This document shows, piece after piece, positions 23,981-35,844 of a DNA stretch of 64,000 nt. Where the stretch lies: the NCBI RefSeq assembly GCF_047675955.1, contig NC_132911.1, positions 21,474,565-21,538,564 on the forward strand, written 5' to 3'. A program made the translations under genes and the position numbers. Numbering within the stretch: the first letter of the stretch is position 1; the number at the start of each line of letters is the position of its first letter. This DNA comes from Chlorocebus sabaeus (taxonomy: Eukaryota; Chordata; Mammalia; Primates; Cercopithecidae). The notes under the pieces are model-generated. The model did no database searches and was not told the origin of the DNA. It saw only the letters and a list, made by a program, of their open reading frames with translations.

Positions 23981-24292
23981 GGCCGGGCACAGTGGCTAAT
24001 GCCTGTAATCCCAGCACTTTGGGAGGCCGAGGCGGGCAGATCACGAGGTCAGGAGATCAAGACCATCCTGGCTAACATGGTGAAACCCTGTCTCTACTAA
24101 AAAATACAAAAAAATTAGCCAGTCGTGGTGGCGGGTGCCTGTAGTCCCACCTACTCAGGAGGCTGAGGCAGGAGAATGGTGTGAACCCGGGAGGCAGAGC
24201 TTGCAGTGAGCCGGGATCATGCCGCTGTACTCCAGCCTGGGTGACAGCATGAGACTCCGTCTCCAGAAAGAAAAAAAAAAAAAAAAAAAAAA
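23981..24292 (+). repeat. Alu, plus orientation
   Basis: Full-length Alu from GGGCCGGGCACAGTGGC to a poly(A) tail that abuts the next Alu directly. Confidence 0.93.
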
Positions 24293-24597
24293 GGTGGCTC
24301 ACACCTGTAATCCCAGCACGTTGAGAGGCCGAGGCAAGAGGATCACTTGAGCTCAGGAGTTCAAGACCAACCTGGGCAATATAGTGAGACCCCAACTCTG
24401 CAAAAAAAGAAAGAAAAAAAAAATCAAGAAATGTGTTGGCCTAGTGGTACACACTTATAGTCTCAGCTACTAAGAAAGTTGAGGCAGGAGGATCGCTTGA
24501 GCCCAGGAGGTCAAGGTGGCAGAGAGTCATGATCATGCCCCCACACTCCAGCCTGGACTCCAGAGGGAGACCCTGTCTCAAAAAAAACAAAAGAAAA
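24293..24597 (+). repeat. Older Alu, 5'-truncated by the neighbouring insertion
   Basis: It begins at GGTGGCTCACACCTG without its first bases and runs to an A-rich tail; diverged. Confidence 0.85.
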
Positions 24598-24703
24598 CAA
24601 TTGTTGAGGATGTGGAGAAACAGGAACATTTGTACATGCTTGTTAGGAATGTAAAAGCTGCTAAGGAAAAGAGTATGGAGGTTCCTCAAAAAGTTAGAAA
24701 TAG

Positions 24704-24990
24704 AGGCCAGGCATGGTGGCTCATGCCTGTAATCCTAGTGCTTTGGGAGGCCAAGATGGGAGGATTGCTTGAGGCTAGGAATTCAAGAGCAGCCTGGACA
24801 ACATAGCAAGACCGTGTCTCTCCAAAAAAAAAAAAAATTAACCAGACATGGTGGTGCACACCTGTAGTCCCAGCTACACGGGAGGCTGAGGTGGGAGGAT
24901 CGCCTTAGCCTAGAAGTTCAAGGCAGCAGTGAGCTATGATCACACTGCACTCCAGCCTGAGTGACAGAGTGAAACCTGTTAGCAAGAAAA
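24704..24990 (+). repeat. Alu (older), plus orientation
   Basis: Diverged full-length Alu from GGCCAGGCATGGTGGC to an A-rich end. Confidence 0.9.
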
Positions 24991-25007
24991 TTAAAAATGG
25001 AACTACT

Positions 25008-25311
25008 GCCAGGCGCAGTGGCTCAAGCCTGTAATCCCAGCACTTTGGGAGACCGAGATGGGCGGATCACAAGGTCAGGAGATCGAGACCATCCTGGCTA
25101 ACACGGTGAAACCCCGTCTCTACTAAAAAAAAATACAAAAAACTAGCCGGGCGAGGTGGCAGGCGCCTGTAGTCCCAGCTACTCGAGAGGCTGAGGCAAG
25201 AGAATGGCGTAAACCCAGGAGGCAGAGCTTGCAGTGAACTGAGATCTGGCCACTGCACTCCAGCCTGGGTGACAGAGCAAGACTCCGTCTCTCAAAAAAA
25301 AAAAAAAAAAA
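25008..25311 (+). repeat. Young AluY, Old World monkey type
   Basis: GGCTCAAGCCTGTAATCCC, CTAGCCGGGCGAGGTGG and GAGATCTGGCCACTGC match the lineage variants seen in the other young copies. A gaactac duplication flanks it. Confidence 0.93.
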
Positions 25312-25875
25312 TCGAACTACCTATGTTCCAGGAATCCCACTCCTGACCATATATTCAAAGGAACTGAAATCAGAATCTCAAAGGGATATCTGCACTTTTG
25401 TGTTCATGACAGCATCATTCACAATAGCCAAAATATGAAAACAGCTTAAATGCCCACTGATGGATGCAGGATATAGAAAATAGTACATACATACAATGGT
25501 ATATTATTTAGCCTTGAAAAAGAAGGCAATTCTGTCATCTAGGACAACATGGCTGGATCTGGAGGGCATTATGTTTAATGAAATAAACCAGACACAGAAA
25601 GACAAATATGCATGATCTCACTCATGTGGGATCTAAAATAGTCAAAATAACAAAAGCAAGGAGTATAGGAATGGTTGCCATGCCCTGGGAGGAGAGGAAA
25701 ACAGGGAGGTGATGGTCAAAGGGTACAAAGTTTCAGTTACTCAAGATAAATCTGGAGTCCACTATGCAACACGGTCTCTAGAACTAACAATACTAAGCAT
25801 AGTAAGTACAGTAGTATACTTACTATCTGCTAAAAGAATAGATCTTACATTAAGTGTTCTTAATGAAAAAACACA

Positions 25876-26196
25876 GGCCGGCCGTGGTGGCTCACACCTG
25901 TAATCCCAGCACTTTGGGAGGCTGAGGCAGGTGGATCACCTGAGGTCAGGAATTCAAGACCAGCCTGACCAGCATGGTGAAACCCTGTCTCTACTAAAAG
26001 TATAAAAATTAGCTGGGTGTGGTGGTGGGTGCCTGTAGTCCCAGCTACTCGGGAGGCTGAGACAGAAGAATGGCTTGAATCTGGGAAGCAGAGGTTGCAG
26101 TGAGCTGAGATCACGCCACTGCACTCCAGCCTGGGCAACAGAGTGAGACTCCATCTCAAAACAAAACAAAACAAACAAAAATAATAATAATAATAA
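25876..26196 (+). repeat. Alu with (AAT)n-type tail
   Basis: Full-length Alu ending in aaacaaacaaaaataataat. Confidence 0.94.
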
Positions 26197-26740
26197 AGAA
26201 GGCAAGAGAAAACTTCAGGAGGTGATGGATATGTTCATGGCCATGATGGTGTTGAAGGTTTCATAGGTGTATATTTATCCCCAAACTCAACAAGATATAT
26301 ACCTTAAATATGTACAGCCTTTTACATGTCAATCATACCTCATTAAGGTGGTTTCTTAAAAAAAAATCAATGAACTTCATATATGGATGAGAAGTTTCCT
26401 AGGTGGAATTGCAGGGTAAGAATACCAGGAGAGACAAAAACCATATAATCGTCTCAATAAATGCAGAAAAAGCATCTGATAAAAGTCTACATCCCTTCAT
26501 GATAAAAACTCTCAACAAGTTATGCATACAAGTAATACACCTTAACATAATAAAGGCCATATATGACAACCCACAGCTAACATCATACTGAATGGGAGAA
26601 AGCTGAAAGCCTTTACTCTAAGAACTGGAACAAGACAAGGATGCCTGCCTTTACCAGTCGTATTCGACACAGTTCTATAAGTACTACCCAGAACAACCAG
26701 GTAAGAGAGAAATAAAAGGCCTCTAAATTGGAAAAGAAGG

Positions 26741-27034
26741 GGCCGGACGCAATAGCTCACACTTGTAATCCCAGCACTTTGGGAGCCCAAGGTGGCCAAT
26801 CACTTAAAGTCAGGAGTTAAAGACCGGCCAACATGGTGAAACCCCATCTCTATTAAAAATACAAATATTAGCCAGGCATGGTGGCGGGCACCTGTAATCC
26901 CAGCTATTCAGGAGGCTGAGGAAGGAGATTCGCTTGAGCCCAGAAGGCAAAGATTGCAGCGAACCAAGATCACACCCCTGCACTCCAGCCTGGGCATCAG
27001 AGCAGGACTCTGTCTCAAAATAAAATAAAACAAT
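26741..27034 (+). repeat. Alu, plus orientation
   Basis: Diverged Alu from GGCCGGACGCAATAGCTC to an (AAAAT)-type tail that abuts the next Alu. Confidence 0.9.
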
Positions 27035-27035
27035 A

Positions 27036-27350
27036 GGCGGGGCACAGTGGCTCACGCCTGTAATCCCAGCACTTTGGGAGGCCAAGGCAGGTGGATCACG
27101 AGGTCAGGAGATCAAGACTATCCTGGCTAACACGGTGAAACCCCGTCTCTGCTAAAAGTACAAAAAAATTGGCTGGGAGCAGTGGGGGGCACCTGTAGTC
27201 CCAGCTACTCGGGAGGCTGAGGCAGGAGAATGGCGTGAACTCCAGAGGTGGAGCTTGCAGTGAGCGTTGATCGCGTCATGCACTCCAGCCTGGGCAACAG
27301 AGTGAGACTCTGTCTCAAAAAATAAAATTAATTAATTAAATAAAACAATA
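27036..27350 (+). repeat. Alu, plus orientation, placed in the tail of the previous Alu
   Basis: Full-length Alu from GGCGGGGCACAGTGGC to a (TTAA/AAAT)-rich tail. The pair together is flanked by attggaaaagaag. Confidence 0.92.
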
Positions 27351-27733
27351 AAAAGAAATTGGAAAAGAAGTCAAATTGTCTCTCTTTGCAGACATGATCT
27401 TATGTATAGAAAAGCCTAAACAATCCACTAAAAAACTCCTAGAACTGATAGACAAATTCAGTGAAGTTGCAAGACACCAAAATCAACATATGAAAATCAG
27501 TAGTGTTTCTATACACCAATAATAAAATAGAAAAGAAATCAAGAAAGTGATCCCATTTACAAGAGCTACAAAAAATAAAGTCCCAAGGAATAAAAGTTAA
27601 CTAAGGAAGTGAAGGACCTCTATAACAAAAACTACAAAACACTGATGAAGGTAATTGGAAAGGACACAACAAAATGGAAAGACATCCCATGCTCGTGAAC
27701 TGGAAAAATTAATATGGTTAAAATGGCCATACT

Positions 27734-28062
27734 AGGGCTAGGCACAATGATTCATGCCTATAATCCCAGTGCTTTGGGAGGCCTAGGAGGGAGGATCACT
27801 TGAGCCTAGGAGTTCAAGACAAGCCTGAGCAACATAGTGAGACACAGCAAAAAAATTTTACAAATTAGGCGTGATGGTACACACCTTGTAGTCCAAGCTA
27901 CTCAGGAGGCTGAGGCAGGAAGATCGCTTGAGCCCAGGAGTTCAAGGTTACAGTGAGCTATGACCGTACCCATGCACTCCGGCCTGGGCAACAGAGCGAG
28001 ACTCTGCCTCAAAAATAGAAAATAAATAAAATTTAAAAATAAGAAATAAAATTAAATTTAAA
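27734..28062 (+). repeat. Alu (older), plus orientation
   Basis: Diverged Alu from GGCTAGGCACAATGATTC to a long A/T-rich tail. Confidence 0.88.
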
Positions 28063-28250
28063 AGGCTATACTACCCAAAGCAATCTACAGATTCAGTGCA
28101 ATCCCTATCAAAATACCATGACATTCTTCACAAAAACAGAAAAGACAATCCTAAAATTTGTATAGAATCACAAAAGACTCCAAATAGCCAAAGCAATACT
28201 GAGCAAAAAGAATAGAGCTAGAGGCATGACCTGACTTCGAAACATACTAC

Positions 28251-28528
28251 AGGGTGGGCAAGCTCATGCCTGTAATCCCAACACTTTTGGAGGCCAACGT
28301 GTGTGGATCACTTAAGCAGAGGAGTTTGAGACCAGCCTGGACAACATGGAGAAACCCCATCTCTACCAAAAAAAAAAAAAATAGTAGCCAGGCATTGTGG
28401 CTACTCCAGAGGCTGAGGTGGGAGGATCACTTGAGTCTAGGAGGTGGAGGCTGCAGTGAGCTGAAATTACTCTTGCACTCCTGGGAGATAGAGCAAGACC
28501 CTGTCTCAAATATAAATATAAATATTAT
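28251..28528 (+). repeat. Alu (older, with internal loss), plus orientation
   Basis: Diverged Alu between catactaca-like flanks. The right arm is shortened around the tail. Confidence 0.85.
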
Positions 28529-29172
28529 ACACTACAAAGCTATAGTAACCAAGCAGCACGGTATTGGTATAAAAACAGACCCAGACCAACGGAAAAAATG
28601 GAGAACCCAGAAATCAATCTATGTACTCATCACAAACTGATTTTTTGACAAAGGCACCAAGAACTTACATTGGGGAAAGGACATCTTCTTTAATAAATGG
28701 TGCTGGGAAAACTGGATATTGATAATAAGAAGAAAAGTAGACTCCATCTGTCATCACATACAAAAATCAATTCAAAATAGATTAAAGACTTAAACGTAAG
28801 GCCTGAAACTATACTACTACTAGGAGAAAACCTAGGGGAAATGCTTCAGGACATGGGTCTAGGCAAAGATTTTATGGCTAAGACTGCAAAAACACAGGCA
28901 ACAAAAACAAAAATAGACAAATAAGACTATATGAAACCAAAAACGTCTGCACTGCAAAGAAACAGTCAACAGAGTGAAGAGACAACCTGCAGAATAGGAG
29001 AAAATACTTGCAAATTATTCATCTAATAAGGGACTAATATCCAGAATATACAAGGAATACAAATGACTCAACCGCAAAAAACAAATAATAATATTAAGTG
29101 GGCAAAGGACATGAATAGACATTTCTCAAAAGAAAACAAACAAATGGCCAATAGGCATATGAAAAAATGCTC

Positions 29173-29469
29173 AGCTGGGCGCAGTGGCTCACACCTGTAG
29201 TCCCAACGCTTTGGGAGGCCAAGGAGGGAGGATCACAAGGTCAAGAGAATGAGGCCATCCTGGCCAACATGGTGAAACCCTGTCTCTACTAAAAATACAA
29301 AAATTAGCTGGGCATGGTGGCACGCACCTGTAGTCCCAGCTACTCGGGAGGCTGAGGCAGGAGAATTGCTTGAACCCAGGAGGCAGAGGTTGTAGTGAGC
29401 CAAGATCACACCACTGCACTCCAGCCTGGCAACAGAGCAGGACTCTGTCTCAAAAAAAAGAAAAGAAAA
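29173..29469 (+). repeat. Alu, plus orientation
   Basis: Full-length Alu from GCTGGGCGCAGTGGCTCAC to an A-rich tail, inserted in L1. Confidence 0.93.
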
Positions 29470-29751
29470 GCTCGACATCACTAATCATTAGGGAAATGCA
29501 AATTAAAACCACAATGAGATATCATCTCACCTCAGTTAGAATGGCTGTTATCAAAAAGACAAATGCTGGCGAGGATGTGCAGAAAAGGGAACTCTTATAC
29601 ACTGTTGGTGGGAATGTAAGTTAGTACAGCCATTATGGAAAGCAGCAGGGAGATTTCTCAAAAAACTAAAAATAGAACTACCACATGATTCAACAGTTCC
29701 ATTACTGGGATAAATAACCCTAGAAATACTGATTCCTAGGAAATCAGTATC

Positions 29752-29853
29752 TGATTTCCTTTGGATACATAACCCAGTAGTGGGATTGCTGGATCATATG
29801 GTAGTCCTATTTTTAGTTTTTTTGTGAAGTCTCCATACTGCTTTCCATAATGC
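29752..29853 (-). repeat. Inverted L1 segment inside a sense L1
   Basis: Read on the minus strand this is the L1 3' sequence beginning cattatggaaagcagtatgg. The same region is already present on the plus strand at about 29631-29712. The segment is bracketed by aaatcagtatc at 29741-29751 and 29854-29864. Confidence 0.8.
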
Positions 29854-30373
29854 AAATCAGTATCCAAAGGAAAGGAGGGATATCTGCACGCCCTTGTTTA
29901 TTGCAGCACTATTCCAAGAGCCAAGATATGGGATCAACCTAAGTGTCCATCAACAGATGAATGGAAAAAGAAAATGTGGTACCTATACACAATGGAATAT
30001 ATCCAGCCATAAAAAAATATGGAAGCCCTCTCATTTGCAGCAATATAGGTGGAACTGGAGGTCATTATGTTACGTGAAACAAGCCAGACACAAAAATATA
30101 AATTTCACATGCTCTCATTCATGTGGGAGCTAAAAAAAAAAAAAAAAATTAGAGAGTAGAATGATGGAATACTAGAGGCTGGGAAGGGGTGGAGGGATGG
30201 AGAGAGATTAATGGGTACAAACATACTATTTAATAGAAATAAGTTGAAATAAATAATAATAAGTTGATAGTACAGTAGGGTGACTATAGTTAACAATAAT
30301 TTACTGTATATTTCAAAATAGCTAGAAGAGAAGACTTGAAATGTTTCCAAGACAAAGAAATGATAAACGTTTA

Positions 30374-30672
30374 GCCAGGCCCAGTGGCTCACACCTGTAA
30401 TCCCAGCACTTTGGGAGTCCGAGGCAGGAGGATCACTGAGGTCAGGAGTTCGAGACCAACCTGGCCAACATGGTGAAACCCCATCTCTATTAAAAATATG
30501 AAAATTAGCTGGGCATGGTTGTGGGCACCTGTAAACCCAGCTACTCGGGAGGCTGAGGCAGAAGAATCGCCTGAACCCGGGAGGCAGAGGTTGCAGTGAG
30601 CTGAGATCACACCACTGCACTCCAGCCTTGGTGATGAGAGTGAAGCTCTGTCTCCAAAAAAAAAAAAAAGAA
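30374..30672 (+). repeat. Alu, plus orientation
   Basis: Full-length Alu from GCCAGGCCCAGTGGCTCAC to a poly(A) tail followed by gaaataatg, matching aagaaatgataa upstream. Confidence 0.92.
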
Positions 30673-30814
30673 ATAATGTTGAAGGTGATGGATACCCAGT
30701 TACACTGATTTGCTCATTACGCATTGTGTGCAAGAATCAAAATATCATATGTACCCTGTAAATATGTACAATTACTATGTATCAGTTAAAAAAAAGTTAA
30801 TGAAGATGGTACCA

Positions 30815-30950
30815 GTATTATAGCCCCATTTAGCAGATGAAGAAACTGAGGCACTGAGACATGAATTAACACACCTGAAATCACAGAGTCCAGACTTGAA
30901 CCCAGACTGTTCAGTTCCAGTCTCCCAGCCCTAGGTCATGACCTCAGGGT
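30815..30950 (-). repeat. MIR-like SINE, minus orientation
   Basis: tagccccatttagcagatga, gaaactgaggcactgagaca and agtccagacttgaacccaga are typical antisense MIR blocks. Confidence 0.6.
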
Positions 30951-30959
30951 CATCCCCCT

Positions 30960-31600
30960 CCCCTGCCTCAATTTAGCCTTCACTGTGAACCCCAGCTGCA
31001 GCCTCACATCAGTGTGATTATTCACCGGGAGGGTAGCCTGGGGCCACTGAAGACCGGTTTGCTTTGAGCACTACTCTCCAATGAGGCTGGAAGCCCTTTG
31101 AGGGGCTGTTTCGTATTCACTGCAGGATGCACAGACCCCGCCCGGCTGGCGGAATCACCGTTTGTTGAGTGAATACTTGAACGTCTGTGCATGGCATGCA
31201 TGTGCCTGCAATTTGCTCATCTTTACCACACACTTGGCTGCAATGGCTGTCACCTCCAGTAGGCCCCCTGCCAAGGACAGAGATCTCAGGGACAGTCAAG
31301 GAGACTGGAACTGCTCAGCTGGGGACAGGGAGCCTAGGGGGCCCTGGCAGGCCCCCAAGCCTCTCCTGGGTTGTCCTGGCCAATTCACAGGGAGGTTGAC
31401 CCCAGCTCCCAGGAATAAAAGATTCTGACCTCTCCGTGGCAATGAGCCCCTGCCCCAGAGGTGTGCGGGAGATCCCTGGTTATCTGAGGTGTCTCCAGGG
31501 TATGTCCGCTGAAACCCCCCCTTCTCTTCACTGCCCACTGAGCCTGGGACCCGCTGCTGGTCACGTGCTTGGCCCTGTAGCATCGCTAGCCGTGCTCCCC
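30960..31600. other. Upstream flank of NPM2, repeat-poor
   Basis: GC content rises toward the NPM2 5' region. A TATA-like aggaataaaaga is near 31411 and a CACGTG E-box at 31562-31567. Neither is shown to be used. Confidence 0.35.
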
Positions 31601-32740
31601 AGTGTGCTCCCCGCCCCCTGCCGCGGAGCCTCCCGGCTCCCCTCCCCACCACACCTGCGGGCTGTGGCTCTCCGCGGGAGATCTCACCGTTCTGGAGACA
31701 GGGCTCGCCCTCTCTCATTGGAGACTGGAAGGACGGGCTGTCTGGGCCTTAGGAAAGGCCCATGCTGTATAAGGCATGGGGAAAGGAAAGGAAGAAAGGC
31801 AACGAACAAGGAGCGCTTCTAACTGCTGCTTCCTGCCAGCTGCAGGCCTCCCTTCCTAAGTTGGGCTAAGGTTTCCTCTCCATGGGCTGGGGAGGGGTCG
31901 CCAGTAGGCCTCAGCGGGTCCTCTTTGGCTCGGACAGCGGTTCTCACGAAGGGTCCTGGGCCGGCATCATCAGTTTCACCTGGGAACCGGTTAGAAAAGC
32001 AAATTCCCTCGGCCTCACCCAGACCCACGCCAAGGGCAGCTGTGGAGTGGGGCCCAGCGATGCGCACATTAGCAGCCCTCCAGGTGATTCTACCGCGCAG
32101 AGGAGGAAACAATGGGAGAAGGGAAGGGGAGAGGCAGGCGGCTTCTTTGCGGCTGATTGGACACCTGCCCTTCCCCTTCCAAGGCTTCTTAGCCCGGGCT
32201 TGGGCAGCAGCCCTCCGGCCAGCGGGGATGAGGTTGCGCTGCGCTCCGGGAGCGCCAATGGCGTGACTGGCCCCGCGCGAAGCAGCGACAGTAAGGCTGG
32301 GTGGGGGGAGCTGGGACCTAAGCCGCGCGCACACCCCTTTCTCTGCGCCTGGTGGAGGTGCACAGAGGCTTTTGAGTTAGGCCCAAGCGCAGCCAGGTGA
32401 CCTCCCAGCGGACTTTCAAGCCTGGGCTCGGTGGACAGCTCCCTCTCGCGTGAGTCCCGCGGTCCTCTCCGCACCCGGCCGAGCCCCGGGCTGCGCGCCC
32501 CCCTGGGAGGTGGGTACTCGTCCTCCAGGAGTTGGCGGTGAGCCCTTGACCGTTGCGGGCGCTCTCCAGCCGCGAGCGACGCCTCAGTATCTGCCGATGC
32601 CTGCCGGCCTCTGGCATCCTCCAGTCGAGGGTCAGGGTCAGGGAGCAAGGCCTCACGCGGGCGCCCTCCTTGCAGCTGCCCGGCCACCCTGCTTCTCCGC
32701 CCGGAGCCATGAATCTCAGTAGCGCCAGCAGCACGGAGGA
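31600..32740 (+). promoter_or_regulatory. NPM2: GC/CpG-rich 5' region and likely promoter of NPM2
   Basis: CpG dinucleotides are dense, especially from 32200 to 32700, just upstream of the NPM2 start codon. The acceptor-like ccctccttgcag ending at 32675 suggests that the ATG exon starts at 32676, so at least one untranslated exon would lie in this stretch. I could not place that exon. Confidence 0.55.
31935..32102. repeat. MER5-type hAT-Charlie remnant
   Basis: It opens cagcggttctcac and continues with catcagtttcacctgggaac, gcagctgtggagtggggccc and ccctccaggtgattct, the standard MER5A/B blocks, within the NPM2 5' region. Confidence 0.7.
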
Positions 32741-32766
32741 AAAGGCAGTGACGACCGTGCTCTGGG
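32709..32766 (+). CDS. NPM2: NPM2 coding exon 1
   Basis: The start codon is in gagccATGaatc. It encodes MNLSSASSTEEKAVTTVLW plus one base of Gly. The donor is gtgagt. Confidence 0.94.
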
Positions 32767-35700
32767 GTGAGTGGGAACTCAGGCTACTTCCCAGAGCCAC
32801 GCACCACCTCCGGTGCGTGGCAGCTTGGGGCCCAGGTGAGCCCCTCCCTCGGGAACGAATAGAGGGCCCCACTTCCCTCCCTTTCTCCTCCGCAGGCTGC
32901 GAACTCAGTCAGGAGAGGCGGACTTGGACCTTCAGACCCCAGCTGGAGGGGAAGCAGAGCTGCAGGCTGTTGCTTCATACGGTCGGTGTTCCCAAAAGAG
33001 GGGAGGAGGAGGGAGTCCGGGGACTTTCTGGTCCCAACAGAGGACTATGGGTTTCTCCCGTCTGCCCTCAGGGTGATGAGGGGCCTCTGTCTATTTTCAA
33101 ACCCACGCAGATTTGCTTGGGAGAGAAAGCCGAAGAAGAGATGCATCGCGTGGAGATCCTGCCCCCAGCAAACCAGGAGGACAAGAAGATGCAGCCGGTC
33201 ACCATTGCCTCGCTCCAGGCCTCAGTCCTCCCCATGGTGGGCCTTTCCCTGCTGGCTGGAAAACTGCTCCCAGCCTCAGCCTCAGCCTCACCCTCACCCT
33301 CACCCTCACCTTGGGTGGGGATGGACACACACGAGCATGCATTCACCCTACAGAAGTGAGCCATGCCAGGGAGGTAGCACAGCCCATGCAGAAAGCTGGG
33401 GTCCAGCCCAGCTCACCCCTTCCTAGAGCTGTGTGACCTTAGGCAAGTTAAGCTGTCTGCAAAAATTACACTTTAAATCAGGGGTCCCCAACCACCGGGC
33501 CAAGGATCAGAATCCCTCTGTGGCCTGTTAGGAACCCGCGGCACAGCAGGAGGTGAGCAGCCAGCTAGCCAGCATTACCCCTGAGCCCCGCCTCCCGTCA
33601 GATCAGAGTGGCATTAGATTCTCAGAGGAGCATGAACCCTATTGTAAGCTGTGCGTGCGAGGGGTCTAGGTTGCGTGCTTCTTATAAGAATCGATTGCCT
33701 GATCTGAGGTGGAGCAGTTTCATCCCAAAACCACCCCCCACTCCCACCCCATCCATGCAGAAATTGTCTTCGAGGAAACCGTTCCCTGGTGCTAAAAAGG
33801 TTGGAGACTGCTGCTTTAAACGATTCACTGCTAGTAACAGGAACATGGTCGATCTACGTATTGGTTGTGTATCCAGAAATTCTGTAGTTTCTAATAATTT
33901 GTCTCAAGTTTTCTATGCATATAATAATTGAATAATGGCAGTTTTTTTCCTTTTTTTTTTTTTTTTTTTTGAGATGGAGTCTTACTCTGTCACCCAGGCT
34001 GGAGCACAATGGTGCGATCTCAGCTCACCGCAACCCCTGCCTCCCAGGTTCAAGCAATTCTCCCGTCTCAGCCTCCCAAGTAGCTGGGATTACAGGCATG
34101 TTCCACTACGCCTGGCTAATTTTTGTATTTTTAGTAGAGATGGGGTTTTGCCATGTTGGTCAGGCTGGTCTCAAACTCCTGACCTCAGGTGATGTACCTG
34201 CCTTGGCCTCCCAAAGTGCTGGGATTACAGGCATGAGCCACCACACCCAGCCAAACTGTCTTTTATCCCATGCCCATATCTGATCTACCAGCAGTCCTGT
34301 CATCTCTGCCTCCATCTTATACCCCGATGGACCACATCTCATCCTCTTCCCTGCTACTCTGGTATAGGTGACAGTTGTCTGTGGCTCCATTCTAATTGCT
34401 GGGCCTTCCTACCATCACATGGTCCCCTGTAGTCTATTCCAGGGTAGGCAAACTAGAGGGCTTGAATCTAGCCCGTTGCCTGTTTTTGTAAGTAGTTTTA
34501 CTGGGAACACAGCCACACTCATTCATTTGTACCCTGTCCATGGCTGCTTTTCCTCCGTAACAGCAGATTTGAGTAGTCTCCATGGAGACCATATGGTTTG
34601 CAAGCCTAAAATATTACCTTCTGGCTCTTTACAGAAAGTTTCCTGGTCTGTGCTCCACATAGTTGCCAAAAAGATCTTTTTTTTTTTTTTTTTTTTGAGA
34701 CAGAGTCTCGCTCTGACACCCAGGCTGGAGTGCAGTGGCGCAATCTCAGCTCATTGCAACCTCCACCTCCCTAGTAGCTGGGACAACAGGAGCTCCCCAC
34801 CACACCCGGCTGAGGTAGTGGTAGTGGTGGTGGTGGTGGTGGTTGTTTTGTATTTTTAGTAGAGACGGGGTTTCACCATGTTGGCCAGGCTGGTCTTGAA
34901 CTTCTGACCTGAAGTCATCCACTTGCCTTGGCCTCCCAAAGTGCTGGGATTACAGGCGTGAGCCACTGTGCCTGGCCAAAAAGATCCATTTAAACACAGG
35001 TCAGATCATGTGGCTTCTCCACGAGAACACTTAGGTCATGGCTCTCTCTCACTTGGAATAAGAGCCCAGAGTGTATTACGGCCTGCTGCGGAGCCTTTGT
35101 GTTCTGGCCTCAGCTACCTCTCTGTTTCAGATGTGTTTTATGTCTTATGTTCCAGGTATGTATCTTTTACACAGTATGTAGCTAGATTTTGTTCTAGCTG
35201 GCCAGTATAGTCTGTATTCATTGCAATTGCTGATGGAATTGGATTTGTGGCATGTACTTTGTACCCCTACTTTCTTTGCTTTTTTATTTTCTTCTCCTTT
35301 TCCTATAATTTATTAGATTAATTAAAGTTTCTTTTCCCCTTCTCACTGGTTTGGAAGTTATAGAATCTCATTCTAATTTTTTACTGGTTATCTTTAATTT
35401 TTTAACAATCATGCATGACTCAAAGTTTAAAATTAATGTTTTATTTCCTCCCAGACAATCCAAGGAGGTTTTCTGATTCTCCTCTTTTTATTTTTTTATT
35501 TTCGAAATGGAGTCTCACTCTTGTTGCCCAGACTAGATTGCAGTGGTACAATCTTGGCTCACTGCAACCTCCACCTCCGAGGTTCAGGTGATTCTCCTGC
35601 CTCAGCCTCCCGAGTAGCTGGGATTACAGGTATGCACCATGATGCCCAGCTAATTTTTGTGTTTTTAGTAGAGACAGGGTTTCACCATGTTGGCCAGGCT

Positions 35701-35800
35701 GGTCTTGAACTCCTGACCTCAGGTGATCTGCCTGCCTTGGCCTCCCAAAGTTCTGGGATTACAGGTGTGAACCACCACACCTGGCCTGATTCTCGTCTTT

Positions 35801-35844
<44 letters not shown>

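Larger units (their letters stand above)
23823..26372 (+). repeat. Second L1 3' portion in sense, broken by Alus
   Basis: L1 ORF2-end wording (aacatcactaaccatcagag, tgggatctaaaatagtcaaa) continues across several Alus to a 3' end near catacctcattaaggtgg and an A run at about 26360-26368. Confidence 0.75.
26373..30795 (+). repeat. Third L1 3' portion in sense (L1P/L1M-like), broken by Alus
   Basis: ORF2-derived sequence begins near aatcgtctcaataaatgcag and continues through gacaaaggcaccaagaac and gggctaatatccagaat-like blocks to a 3' end at about 30795. It carries an inverted internal segment at 29752-29853. Frames are broken by stops. Confidence 0.8.

Noticed and set aside
34576..34589. Perfect 14-bp palindrome GTCTCCATGGAGAC as an RFX site
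   Set aside because: It lies inside an old interspersed repeat that carries similar sequence in many copies, so it is weak evidence for local regulation.
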